A stretch of DNA of 48,351 bases from Myxococcales bacterium (GTDB lineage: Bacteria > Myxococcota_A > Polyangia > Polyangiales > JAFGIB01), in NCBI GenBank assembly GCA_029880325.1, contig JAOUOP010000060.1, positions 1 to 48,351 on the forward strand. Reading direction: 5' to 3'. The notes under the pieces are model-generated. The model was not told where the DNA came from, searched no databases, and saw only the letters and a list, made by a program, of their open reading frames with translations. Position numbers and translations under genes: made by a program. Shown here one piece after another: positions 22,559 to 31,027 of the stretch; the first letter of the stretch is position 1; every line of letters begins with the position of its first letter.

Positions 22559-24067
22559 GTGCAAGACACCGAGACCCGAGACCCTCAGCCAAGCGGCACC
22601 GCCAACCCCGCCGTGACTCCCCCCCTGGCCCCGCCTTTTCCATCGCTGGTGATCGCCGAAGACGGATTCGCCGCCCAGGGCGCTTTCGCCGAGGCCCAGG
22701 CCATGTACCTGCAGCCCGACACCGCGGCCGTCGCCCGTCTCGACGCCCTGCTCGAAACCCACGCCATCGGTGTCGTCGCCCACTTCTACATGGACGCCGA
22801 GCTGCAGGGCGTGCTGTCGTCTGCCAAAAGCCCCCACATCCACATCGCCGACTCGCTGATGATGGCCGACCGCGCCGTTGCCATGGCCGAGGCCGGCGCC
22901 CGCACCATCGTGGTGCTCGGCGTGGACTTCATGAGCGAGAACGTGCGCGCCACCCTGGATGCCGCCGGCCATCGCGATGTGGCCGTCTACCGCGTCGCCT
23001 CCAAACCCATCGGCTGCTCGCTGGCCGAGTCGGCCGAAGCCCCCGCCTACGCAGCCTATCTGAAGCGCGCCAGCCGAAGCCCGCGCGCGCTGCACGTGAT
23101 CTACGTCAACACCAGCCTGCAGATCAAAGCCCGCGCCCAGGCCCTGGTGCCCACCCTGACGTGCACTTCTTCAAACGTGGTACCGATGGTGCTGCAGGCT
23201 TTCGCGCAGGTGCCCGAGCTGCAGATCTTCTTCGGCCCCGACACCTACATGGGCCAAAACCTCACGGCCATGTTGCGCGCGCTGTCGGCGCTCGACGCCG
23301 ACTCCATCACCCGGCTGCACCCCGAGCACACGCCGGCCTCGCTGGCGCAGGCCCTGCCGCGCTTTCACCACTTCCAGCAGGGCGTGTGCATCGTGCACCA
23401 CATGTTCGGCGATCGCGTGGTCGAACGGGTGCGCCGCGACTACGCCGACGCGTTCATCACGGCGCACCTGGAAGTGCCCGGCGAGATGTTCGGCCTGGGC
23501 TTCGAAGCCCAGCGACAGGGCCGCGGCGTGGTGGGCTCGACCTCGAATATCCTGCGCTTCATCACCGACACCATCGCAGCTAAAATTAATCAGAAAGACG
23601 GTGAGCGCCCGCGCTTCATCCTGGGCACCGAGTCGGGCATGGTGACGTCGGTGGCGCGCGCGGTGCAGCAGATCCTGCGCGAGCACGGTGGCAGCGGCCT
23701 GGAAGCCGAGATCGTATTCCCCGTCGCCAGCGAGGCCATCGCGCGCACCGACGACGCGAGCCTACCCATCGTGCCGGGCGTGGCCGGCGGCGAGGGCTGC
23801 ACCACGGCCGGCGGCTGCGCCACCTGCCCCTACATGAAGATGAACTCCCTGGACGCGCTCTTCGACCTGCTCGAGCGCATCGACGCCGCAGGCCAGGCCG
23901 CCACCGATACGCTCGCGGCCTACCGGCCCAAGGACTATTCCGAGCGCATTGACGGCAAGAGCGTCGCCGAACTCGGTGCCGTCTCGATCCTGCACATGCG
24001 CGAGTTCCAGAAGACCGGCCGCCTGCCCGCGGCGCTGGTCGAGGACATCATCAACCGCGGGGCGTAG
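22559..24067 (+). CDS. nadA: Quinolinate synthase, long form
   Basis: NadA condenses iminoaspartate with dihydroxyacetone phosphate to quinolinate, using a 4Fe-4S cluster whose one open iron site binds substrate. The protein has 502 residues against about 350 in E. coli. Likely cluster ligands are C153 (KPIGCSLAESAE), C277 (HHFQQGVCIVHHMF) and one of the Cys in GCTTAGGCATCPYMKMN (C414-C423). Substrate motifs HFYMDAELQG, HIADSLMMADRA and GTESGMVTSVARAV are intact. The extra length lies at the N-terminus and in an insertion at 165-200. The start at GTG 22559 is the outer limit; ATG 22703 would remove a Pro-rich leader. No nadB or nadC lies here. Confidence 0.93.
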   Translation: MQDTETRDPQPSGTANPAVTPPLAPPFPSLVIAEDGFAAQGAFAEAQAMYLQPDTAAVARLDALLETHAIGVVAHFYMDAELQGVLSSAKSPHIHIADSLMMADRAVAMAEAGARTIVVLGVDFMSENVRATLDAAGHRDVAVYRVASKPIGCSLAESAEAPAYAAYLKRASRSPRALHVIYVNTSLQIKARAQALVPTLTCTSSNVVPMVLQAFAQVPELQIFFGPDTYMGQNLTAMLRALSALDADSITRLHPEHTPASLAQALPRFHHFQQGVCIVHHMFGDRVVERVRRDYADAFITAHLEVPGEMFGLGFEAQRQGRGVVGSTSNILRFITDTIAAKINQKDGERPRFILGTESGMVTSVARAVQQILREHGGSGLEAEIVFPVASEAIARTDDASLPIVPGVAGGEGCTTAGGCATCPYMKMNSLDALFDLLERIDAAGQAATDTLAAYRPKDYSERIDGKSVAELGAVSILHMREFQKTGRLPAALVEDIINRGA

Positions 24068-24076
24068 CCAGGCCCC

Positions 24077-25657
24077 TCAGGCTTCTGCCGGCGCGGTGCC
24101 GGCGGCGATGCGCAGCTGGTCGACTTCCTCGGGGCTCAAACCGCTGAAGCTCTTGATCGCGATGGAGGCTTCCTGGCCCGTGCTGACTTCCTGGGCGGCG
24201 ACCTGCAACAGGCCGTCGGCGTCGATCAGAAAAGTCACCCGTATTTCCATGTCGCCGGCCTGCAACTCGGGCAGGTTACCGAGGAAGAACTGCCCCAGGC
24301 AGACATTTTCGGTCACGTCGTCGCTCTCGCCCTGGTAGACCTCGATGCGCACCGAGCGCTGCAGGTCTGCGGTGGTGGTGAAGCTGCGCTCTTCACTGAT
24401 AGGTATGGTGGTGTTCTTCGGGATCAACACGCGCATGCGATCGCGGTGACGCCCGTCGGCCACGCGCAGCCCCAGGGAATGGGGCGTGACGTCCAAAAGC
24501 GTCACCGCCCCCAGATCACCCTGCAGGATGCCGCACTGCACGGCCGCGCCGATGGCCACGATATGGTCGGGGTCCATGTGGTGCTGGGCACGCTTGTGGA
24601 AGATTTCCTCGACCTTCTGTTGCACCGCCCGCATGCGCGTCATGCCGCCGGCCAGGAGCACCCGGTCGATCTCCGACGGCAAAAGCCCGGCCGACTCGAG
24701 CGCGGCGAAGCAGGGTTTCTCGAGGCGCTTGAGCACCTGCAGGTTGAGCGTGTCCAGATCCTTGCGCCCGAAGGCTTCGACGTTCAGGTGCATGGGACTG
24801 CCGGCCGACTCGATCAAAAACGGCAGATTGATGGGCACCGAATCGGTCGCGCTCAGGGCGTGCTTGGTGGCCTCGGCCGCGTCCCGTAGCCGCTGCATGG
24901 CCACGGGCTCCAGCCGCAGGTCGAAGTGGGTTCGCTTTTTGAAGGCTTCGACCAGGTAGTCGACCATCTGCTGATCGAAGTCCTCGCCGCCCAGGAACGT
25001 ATCACCGTGAGTCGCACGCACCTCGAAGAGGTCGCCGCGCTGCTCGAGGATCGTGATGTCGAAGGTGCCGCCGCCCAGATCGAAGACCGCCAACCTCTCG
25101 TTTTGACCCTTGGCGACACCATAACCGAGAGCTGCGGCGGTCGGTTCGTTCAAGATGTGCTCGACGTGAAGCCCGGCGATGACACCAGCGTCCTTGGTGG
25201 CCTGCCGCTGGCGCTCGTTGAAATAGGCCGGCACGGTCACGATCGCCGACTCGACCGTCTCCCCCAGATAGCGCTCGGCCCGCGTCTTGAGCTCGCCCAG
25301 GAGCATGGCGGAGATGGCCTCGGGGCTGTAGGTCTCGCCGGCCACGCGAATCCAGGCGTCGCCTTGCTTACCCTCGGTGATCTCGTAGCCCACGCCCTTG
25401 GCCCAGCGCTGGATCTTTTGGTCCTTGAACTTGCGACCGATCAGACGCTTGGCGCCGTAAACCGTGCGCGCCGGCTCCACCACCGCCTGGCGCTTGGCGG
25501 CCTCCCCGATGAGCGTCGGGCCGTCCTGCTGAAACGCCACCACCGACGGCATCGTGTAGCCCCCGTCGGGCATGGGAAGAATCGTGACCTTGCCGTTTTC
25601 GGTCCACGCCACGCAGCAGTTGGTGGTGCCCAAATCGATGCCGACCATGCGACCCAT
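24077..25657 (-). CDS. Hsp70/DnaK-like chaperone lacking the C-terminal lid
   Basis: The 526-residue protein has a complete nucleotide-binding domain: VGIDLGTTNCCVAW (phosphate 1), NEPTAAALGYGVAKG, FDLGGGTFDITILE (phosphate 2) and VLLAGGMTRMRAVQQKVEEIF (adenosine). A linker and a beta-type substrate domain follow (LLDVTPHSLGLRV, NTTIPISEERSFTTTADLQRSVRIEVYQGE, QAGDMEIRVTFLIDADGLLQVAAQE). It ends soon after, about 110 residues short of DnaK, so most of the helical lid is absent. The ATG at 25657 overlaps the TGA of the upstream PilZ/J-like gene. It resembles accessory Hsp70s such as those linked to motility in Myxococcus, not the housekeeping dnaK. Confidence 0.92.
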   Translation of the reverse strand: MGRMVGIDLGTTNCCVAWTENGKVTILPMPDGGYTMPSVVAFQQDGPTLIGEAAKRQAVVEPARTVYGAKRLIGRKFKDQKIQRWAKGVGYEITEGKQGDAWIRVAGETYSPEAISAMLLGELKTRAERYLGETVESAIVTVPAYFNERQRQATKDAGVIAGLHVEHILNEPTAAALGYGVAKGQNERLAVFDLGGGTFDITILEQRGDLFEVRATHGDTFLGGEDFDQQMVDYLVEAFKKRTHFDLRLEPVAMQRLRDAAEATKHALSATDSVPINLPFLIESAGSPMHLNVEAFGRKDLDTLNLQVLKRLEKPCFAALESAGLLPSEIDRVLLAGGMTRMRAVQQKVEEIFHKRAQHHMDPDHIVAIGAAVQCGILQGDLGAVTLLDVTPHSLGLRVADGRHRDRMRVLIPKNTTIPISEERSFTTTADLQRSVRIEVYQGESDDVTENVCLGQFFLGNLPELQAGDMEIRVTFLIDADGLLQVAAQEVSTGQEASIAIKSFSGLSPEEVDQLRIAAGTAPAEA

Positions 25658-26673
25658 CAGTCCATCACCCCTTTCATCCAGCGCCGCAGCTTGCCCACGG
25701 CGCCGCCGGATTCGGCTTGCCGATCGCCAAGAGCTTCGAGCCGTTCGAGCTCGGCGATCGCTTCCTGATGCGACGGATCGAGCTGTCGGATCGCCCCGTA
25801 GGCGCGCGTGGCCAGGGCGTGATCTTCCCGCTGGCGCGCACGGCGGGCGTCGACCAGATGCCGCTGCACGCGCAGGGCCTTGCTCTTGGGGGCGCTGGCC
25901 AGTGCGCGGTCGAGCACCTCGGCCGCCGCGTCGTATTGGTGCAGCCCCAGAAACTGCAGCGCCTCGGAGATCGCACGTTGCTCGATGTTGCGGCCCGCAT
26001 GGCGCTGCACCCTGGGGCCGCCTTCGGGCTCACCCTGCTTGAGCGCGCGGGCATCGACGATGGCCTTGCTCTCGCGATGGGCGCGCCGGATCTGAACGAA
26101 GATCTCGGTCGCCAGCTGGCGAATGCGCGGCGAGCCGTAGCGCGCGAAGTGATGCGGATGAAAGGCCTTGACCAACCTGGCATAGGCCGCCTCGACCTCG
26201 GCTTCTCCGTCCTCGGAGCGCAGACCCAGAATCGAGTAGCCATCGCGACCGCGGTAGCGCGCGAGCCGTTCGCCCAGCTCGGCCTCCACCCGGGCGACCT
26301 CCTCGGGCGCGGCCTTGAGCGCGCTCGGTGGCGGCGGCAGCGGCTCATACCTGGGCGGCTCGGGCTCGGGCTCGGGCGTCGGCACTTGACCGGCCACGTG
26401 CAGGAGAAAGCGCGCCAGGCGCTTTTCGCAGGCGTCGTCGAGGGGCACGACGCGCAATTGGGCAAAGGGACGCGGTTCGGCGCGGTGGGCGGTGACGGTC
26501 ACCGGCAACGGCACCGACGCCCCATCCGGCGCCACCACCCGCAGCCACATGGGCGTGCCGACCGGCGGCGGCTGGGCCATGGGCAGACTCATCGACGTGG
26601 CCTGCAGGTCGCGCTCAAAGAAGGCGCGCACCTCATCCCAACTCTTGAGTTTGATGTCGATGGTCTCGACCAT
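25657..26673 (-). CDS. PilZ-like / J-like (HPH) / TPR protein
   Basis: The 338-residue protein starts with a PilZ-like beta-domain (MVETIDIKLKSWDEVRAFFERDL ... PMWLRVVAPDGASVPLPVTVTA, 1-80). A Pro/Glu linker leads to a J-domain-like segment (GYSILGL ... EAAYARLVKAFHPHHFARYG, 145-205), and two TPR-like helices follow (ALQFLGLHQYDAAAEVLDRALA; ATRAYGAIRQLDPSHQEAIAELERL). In the J segment the Hsp70-activating HPD motif reads HPH (172-174). The stop codon overlaps the Hsp70 start codon, so the products probably work together. ATG 26673 gives the clean domain start; the open frame extends upstream over the divergent REC gene start. The loss of the HPD Asp suggests binding without normal ATPase stimulation. 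Confidence 0.82.
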   Translation of the reverse strand: MVETIDIKLKSWDEVRAFFERDLQATSMSLPMAQPPPVGTPMWLRVVAPDGASVPLPVTVTAHRAEPRPFAQLRVVPLDDACEKRLARFLLHVAGQVPTPEPEPEPPRYEPLPPPPSALKAAPEEVARVEAELGERLARYRGRDGYSILGLRSEDGEAEVEAAYARLVKAFHPHHFARYGSPRIRQLATEIFVQIRRAHRESKAIVDARALKQGEPEGGPRVQRHAGRNIEQRAISEALQFLGLHQYDAAAEVLDRALASAPKSKALRVQRHLVDARRARQREDHALATRAYGAIRQLDPSHQEAIAELERLEALGDRQAESGGAVGKLRRWMKGVMD

Positions 26674-26798
26674 GGGCGCGTCATCCAATTGTAGCGCAGG
26701 GTTTTTGTCGACAAGGAACAAAGCGACGCTTGCGTACACGCGACCACCACAGCCCATGCGTCGCAGCCAACCCACGGACGCGCTACCATGGGCGGACG

Positions 26799-27560
26799 AT
26801 GGAGCCATCTGCGCCGCAGCTGCTGATCGTCGACGACGAGCCTTCCAACCGACAGCTGCTTATCTTACAGGTAGGTCGGCTCGGCTTCGAGGCCGTGGCC
26901 GTCGCCGGGGGACAGGAGGCGCTCGACGAACTCACCGAAGAACACCGCTACGCCGCGGTGCTGATCGATCTGCAGATGCCGCACATGGACGGCTTCGAGA
27001 CCACGGTGCTGCTGCGGCAACGGGAAGCCATCGAGGGCCGCGAGCGCATCCCGGTGGTGGCCGTCACCGCCCACACGCTGGCCGACGTCAAGCCACGCCT
27101 CGACGGCAGCGGCATCGATGGCCTTTTGACCAAGCCGCTCAGGCCCCAGGTGCTGGTCTGGGAGCTGGAGCACTTCGGAGTGCGGGCGCCGCGCGGCTAC
27201 GAACGGCCGGCGACGCCAACGCTGGATGCCGCCACCCTCAAGCGCCTCGAGCGCATGGGTGCTGGCAACCATCGGGAGCAGTTGACCCGCCTCATCGAGC
27301 AGTTTCGCAGCAAGGCCGGCGAGGCCGCCGAGCAGGCGCTACAGGCATCACGGGCCCGCGACGGCGCCAGCGTGGCGCGGGCGGCCCGACAGCTGGACCG
27401 GGCGGGGCGCAGCATCGGCGCCACCCGTCTCTCCTCCCTGAGCGCCGACCTGGAGCAGCTCGCCGCCGCCGGCTTTGCCCGCAGCCTCGAGGCCTACGCC
27501 CACAGCCTGGTGCGGGAGGTCGAGCTGGTCGACAGCGCCCTGCAGGCGCTCGACGGCTGA
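26799..27560 (+). CDS. Response regulator with degenerate Hpt-like domain
   Basis: The 253-residue protein has a full receiver domain: acidic pocket D12/D13 in LLIVDDEPSNR, phosphoacceptor D57 in VLIDLQMPHMDG, T90 in VAVTAHT and K112 in LLTKPLRP. The C-terminal helical part (about 143-250) follows the Hpt layout (LERMGAGNHREQLTRLIEQFRSKAG ... ARQLDRAGRSIGATRLSSLSADLEQLA), but the usual H-x-L-K-G is replaced around ARQLDRAG. It therefore lacks the phosphorylatable His. It has no DNA-binding domain, so it probably acts by protein contact. The start ATG 26799 diverges from the PilZ/J-like gene, and the two may share a promoter region. Confidence 0.85.
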   Translation: MEPSAPQLLIVDDEPSNRQLLILQVGRLGFEAVAVAGGQEALDELTEEHRYAAVLIDLQMPHMDGFETTVLLRQREAIEGRERIPVVAVTAHTLADVKPRLDGSGIDGLLTKPLRPQVLVWELEHFGVRAPRGYERPATPTLDAATLKRLERMGAGNHREQLTRLIEQFRSKAGEAAEQALQASRARDGASVARAARQLDRAGRSIGATRLSSLSADLEQLAAAGFARSLEAYAHSLVREVELVDSALQALDG

Positions 27561-27629
27561 GTCGAGGGCGTCGGGGCCAGCGCCCTGCAGCAGCGAAAGA
27601 GGTCGCTGGCGGCATTGGCCTGCGACAAA

Positions 27630-27746
27630 AAACCACCGCAACTTCGCGACTTTGGCGGGCCCACGCTGCCTTGAGGTGGCTGCCTTGCGACTTCGGTGCC
27701 ATGGCGGTGTCCTGGGCCCGGCAAAGCCGCGAAGTTGCGGTGGTTT
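27630..27746. repeat. 117-bp inverted-repeat element
   Basis: Arms of 33 bases (27630-27662 and 27714-27746) are complementary with only two mismatches and enclose 51 bases. The outer arm is AAACCACCGCAACTTCGCG. It lies between the response regulator and the desaturase genes. No transposase is present. It could be a MITE-like or REP-like element, or a strong terminator structure, although there is no T-run. Confidence 0.85.
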
Positions 27747-27851
27747 CAAACCGGTCGATGCTCTAGGATGCACGGCGGTCGGACCCGTCCCGACCGTTTG
27801 CCGCACCCGCCGCGCGCGCTGCACCCGCGCGGGCCTCCTCGCCTCCCTGCC

Positions 27852-28655
27852 ATGTCACTGTTGAAGCATCCCGAAGACCGGGTCACCGTCTCGGTGGCCT
27901 TTGGCCTCACCGCCCTCGATTTCGCCCTCTACTTCCTGGTCGACAACGTCTATCTGTTGGCCGGCTACTGGCTGCTGTTGTTGATTCCCAAGGGCACCTT
28001 GAGCGCCTGGAATCACCACCACCAGCACAACTTCACCTTTCGCAGCACCGCCCTCAACCGCCTGCTCGAGTTCTCCTACGGCCTGCACACGGGCATCGTG
28101 AGCAACTGCTGGGTGCTGCATCACGTGCTCGGCCACCACGTGCACTACCTGGACCAAAGCCGTGACGAGAGCCGCTGGCAACGCAAGAGCGGCCGGACCA
28201 TGGGCACCCTCGAGTACACGCTGAGCGTGGCGCTGACCGCCTATTTCCGCGCCTACAAGGTCGGCCGGAACTACCCCGAGCGGCAGCGGGTCTTCCTGGG
28301 CTCCGCGCTCTTGACGTCCGGATTGGTCGCCGGGCTGCTCTACCACCGGCCGCTGCCGGCGCTCTTTCTCTTCGTGCTGCCCATGATGTGCAGCTTGTTG
28401 TTCACCGCCTGGGTGACCTACGACCACCACGCCGGTCTTTCCACCGACGACGCGTTTCAGGCCAGCTACAACATTCTAAATCGCTGGTTCAATCGCCTGA
28501 CGGGCAACCTGGGCTACCACACGGCCCACCACCACAGCGGCGGCCTGCACTGGTCGAAGCTGCCGGATTTGCACGCCCGCATCGCCGACCGCATCCCGGC
28601 CCACCTCTACCGCCGTTCGACCTTCGACGTTTTCCTGCCCGACAGCCCCAGCTGA
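27852..28655 (+). CDS. Membrane fatty acid desaturase/hydroxylase family protein
   Basis: The 267-residue integral membrane protein has the three His-rich clusters of the FA-desaturase superfamily, which hold a di-iron centre: NHHHQHNFTF (about 56-61), WVLHHVLGHHVHY (about 90-101) and YHTAHHHSGGLHW near the C-terminus. Four hydrophobic stretches can be seen (FALYFLVDNVYLLAGYWLLLLIP, VALTAYFRAY, LTSGLVAGLLY, LFLFVLPMMCSLLFTAWVT). It would insert a double bond or hydroxyl into a lipid using O2. It ends 12 bases from the convergent tetraheme gene. The ATG at 27852 is preferred; the frame extends upstream into the inverted-repeat element. The substrate is unknown. Confidence 0.85.
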   Translation: MSLLKHPEDRVTVSVAFGLTALDFALYFLVDNVYLLAGYWLLLLIPKGTLSAWNHHHQHNFTFRSTALNRLLEFSYGLHTGIVSNCWVLHHVLGHHVHYLDQSRDESRWQRKSGRTMGTLEYTLSVALTAYFRAYKVGRNYPERQRVFLGSALLTSGLVAGLLYHRPLPALFLFVLPMMCSLLFTAWVTYDHHAGLSTDDAFQASYNILNRWFNRLTGNLGYHTAHHHSGGLHWSKLPDLHARIADRIPAHLYRRSTFDVFLPDSPS

Positions 28656-28666
28656 AGCTGCTCGAG

Positions 28667-31027
28667 TCAGAGCGACTCCAAAAACGCGATCAGCGCCGCC
28701 CGTGCCTCGGCGTCGAGCGCCTGATAGGCATCGCGCGAGGCGGCCCCCTCGGCCGCGTGGCGTTCGATGGATTGCTCGACGCTGAAGGCGCGCCCGTCGT
28801 GCATATACGGCGCGCTGCGCCCCAGACCCCAAAGCGGCGGCGTGCGAAAGTCGCCCATGCCGGCCTGGCCATCGGCGATGCCCACGAAGCCCTCGGGCTG
28901 CACGTCATGCAGGAGCAGGTCGCTGTAGAGCGGCACTTCGGAGCCGTCCACAGCCGGCAGGCTGGGCACGTGGCAGCCGGCGCAACCCACCATTTCGAAG
29001 ACTTCGGCGCCCTCGGCTTCGGCCGCGGCATCCTTCGAGACAGGCACCAGCGGCGCCAGCTTTTCGACGAAGAAGATCAGGTCCGACAGCTCATCGGCGC
29101 TCAGCTCCGGGTCGTCGGCGCCGTCGTCGTCGGCGCCGAAACCGAAGCTGTGCCCGGCCTGGGCTGGCAGCGTCAGCCCCAGCTCATTGGACGACGCGTC
29201 GCGCACGAACTCGGCCGTCGAGGGCACCGAGGCTTTCCAGCCCAGCCGCCCCAGCCGCCCGTCGGGCAACTCGTGCACGCGGCCCGCGATGCCATCGCCG
29301 TCGGCGTCCTCGGGGTCGGCCAGGGCGCGGATGGCCGCCTCATCGATGCGATCGATCAGCCCGAGCCCGAAGACCGGCGGCGTCTGGCGCAGCTCCGAGA
29401 CGTTGGCGTCGGGATCCACCGGCGCCCGCTCGTGACCCAGCTGATGACGGTGGGCCATGGTGCCCATCTCGGGCGCGCTGAAGTCCCCGCTCACCGGGTC
29501 GTGTAGGCCCTGACGCGTCACGTCCACGCCGGCCGGCCCGGCGCCGCCGATCACGGGCTCGAAGTGGCAGGCGCGGCAGCTGTCGCCGTTGAAACGCGGG
29601 CCCAGGCCGGCGCCGATCGCGAAGTCGCGGTCGAAGAGCTTTCGGCCGCGGTCGAAACGGGCGCGTTCGTCGGCGCTCAGCCCCGCGATCGGCGCCCCCG
29701 GCTCTCCCGCTTCCGGCAAGGGCGCGCCGGCGCCGATCGGTTCGTAATCGCCGCCCAGGGCCTCGATCATGGCCAGCAGCGCGCGCCGGTCATTGTCGTC
29801 CAGGGCCACAAAGGCATCGCGCGAAGCCTCGGCCTCGCCGCCGTGCAGCTCGATGGCCTGCTCGAGCGTGTCGGCGCGCCCGTCGTGCAGATAGGGGCCG
29901 GCCGCGCGCGCCCCCCACAGCGGTTGGGTGCGAAACTCGCGCCCGGTGGCGTCGCCCATGGGGATGCCGTCGGCCAGTTCGTCGCCCATGTCGTGCAGGA
30001 GCAGGTCGCTGTAGGCCGGGATCAGCCCGCGCGGCCCGCGCAGGGTTGGCACGTGGCAGCCGTCGCAACCCAGCTCCGCAAAAAGCTCGCCACCGCGCTC
30101 GCTGGCAGCGCCGGGCGCGGCCGGTTGCGGTGCCGCCAGCAGCATCACAAACGAGATCAAATCGAAGAGCGAGTCCTCGTCCAGCTCCGGATCGGCCACG
30201 CCGTCGCTGTCCTCGGTGGGCTCCTCGGGCGCCGCCGCTTGGGCCAGGTGCACCACGGCCACGCGCTTGCTGGCATCTTCGGACGCCGATTGCTTTGTCG
30301 CGTTGCGCACGGCGCTGGGGCTCGGCACCGGCAGCGCCCGCTTCAGCTCCTCGGACAGCGGCTCCGAAGTGATGCCCAGGTGGTTGAAAAGCGGCCCGCG
30401 GATGAAGCCCTCGAGCGAGACGGTCTGGGATTTGCGCCCGAAACGACCGACGAAGCCACGGTCGTAGTTGGGACGCCCGCTGATGCCGTCGCCGTCTTTG
30501 TCGTCGGGGTCGGCGCGCCGCAGGATCTCCTTTTCGGGGATCTCGGCCAGCAAGCCGATGCCGAAGAAGGGGATGGGATTGCGCACGGCGCTGAGGTTGG
30601 TCTCGGGATCGCTGGGCACGCGCGCCGGCGGCTCGAGCTGGTACTGGGTCTGCACACCGTTGATGCCAGTACGCGTGAACGAGCCATCCGAGAGCCCCTG
30701 GCCGACGATCAGAAAATCACGATAACGGCCGGCACCACCGCCGAAGACCGGCTTCTCGTGACAGCCGCCGCAGAAGGTGTTGTTGAAGTTGGGACCCAGA
30801 CCTTCACTTGCGGTGAAGCGGTGCTGCAGGATCTGACGACCGCGCTCGAAACTCGCGATCTGCTCCTCGGTGGCCGACGGTCGCGGCTCGCCCAGGGGCG
30901 CGAAGATGTCGTCGGGGATGGTGTCCGGCCCCTGGTCTTGCGGGTCACAGGCGCTGGCGACCGAGCCCAGCAGGATCAGCAGCATCAAGGCCGACGACTG
31001 AGACCGGCAGTGCGCTGGCGACGGCAT
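28667..31027 (-). CDS. Lipoprotein with two tandem di-heme thiol-oxidoreductase-like (DHOR) domains
   Basis: The 786-residue protein has a lipobox (LLILLGSVASAC). Two homologous halves each carry two CxxCH haem sites: C86-H90 (FCGGCHEKPVFGG) and C321-H325 (CDGCHVPTLRG); C484-H488 (CRACHFEPVIGG) and C682-H686 (CAGCHVPSLP). Each half also repeats DADGDGIAGR-type calcium-like loops and FRTQPLWG...GPYLHDGRADTLEQAIE. This is the COG3488/DHOR pattern, related to MauG and di-haem peroxidases, here doubled to four haems. It would transfer electrons or oxidise a partner at the outer membrane. The ATG at 31027 overlaps the stop codon of the upstream propeller lipoprotein gene. Confidence 0.9.
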   Translation of the reverse strand: MPSPAHCRSQSSALMLLILLGSVASACDPQDQGPDTIPDDIFAPLGEPRPSATEEQIASFERGRQILQHRFTASEGLGPNFNNTFCGGCHEKPVFGGGAGRYRDFLIVGQGLSDGSFTRTGINGVQTQYQLEPPARVPSDPETNLSAVRNPIPFFGIGLLAEIPEKEILRRADPDDKDGDGISGRPNYDRGFVGRFGRKSQTVSLEGFIRGPLFNHLGITSEPLSEELKRALPVPSPSAVRNATKQSASEDASKRVAVVHLAQAAAPEEPTEDSDGVADPELDEDSLFDLISFVMLLAAPQPAAPGAASERGGELFAELGCDGCHVPTLRGPRGLIPAYSDLLLHDMGDELADGIPMGDATGREFRTQPLWGARAAGPYLHDGRADTLEQAIELHGGEAEASRDAFVALDDNDRRALLAMIEALGGDYEPIGAGAPLPEAGEPGAPIAGLSADERARFDRGRKLFDRDFAIGAGLGPRFNGDSCRACHFEPVIGGAGPAGVDVTRQGLHDPVSGDFSAPEMGTMAHRHQLGHERAPVDPDANVSELRQTPPVFGLGLIDRIDEAAIRALADPEDADGDGIAGRVHELPDGRLGRLGWKASVPSTAEFVRDASSNELGLTLPAQAGHSFGFGADDDGADDPELSADELSDLIFFVEKLAPLVPVSKDAAAEAEGAEVFEMVGCAGCHVPSLPAVDGSEVPLYSDLLLHDVQPEGFVGIADGQAGMGDFRTPPLWGLGRSAPYMHDGRAFSVEQSIERHAAEGAASRDAYQALDAEARAALIAFLESL

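Noticed and set aside
21644..23095. 483-codon open frame on the minus strand
   Set aside because: Antisense to the DppC permease and nadA; the product is Gly/Gln/His-rich and lacks any recognisable domain.
24067..24120. GCCGGC-rich segment at the end of the Hsp70 gene as a terminator
   Set aside because: The repeats are direct rather than a useful stem, and they lie inside coding sequence.
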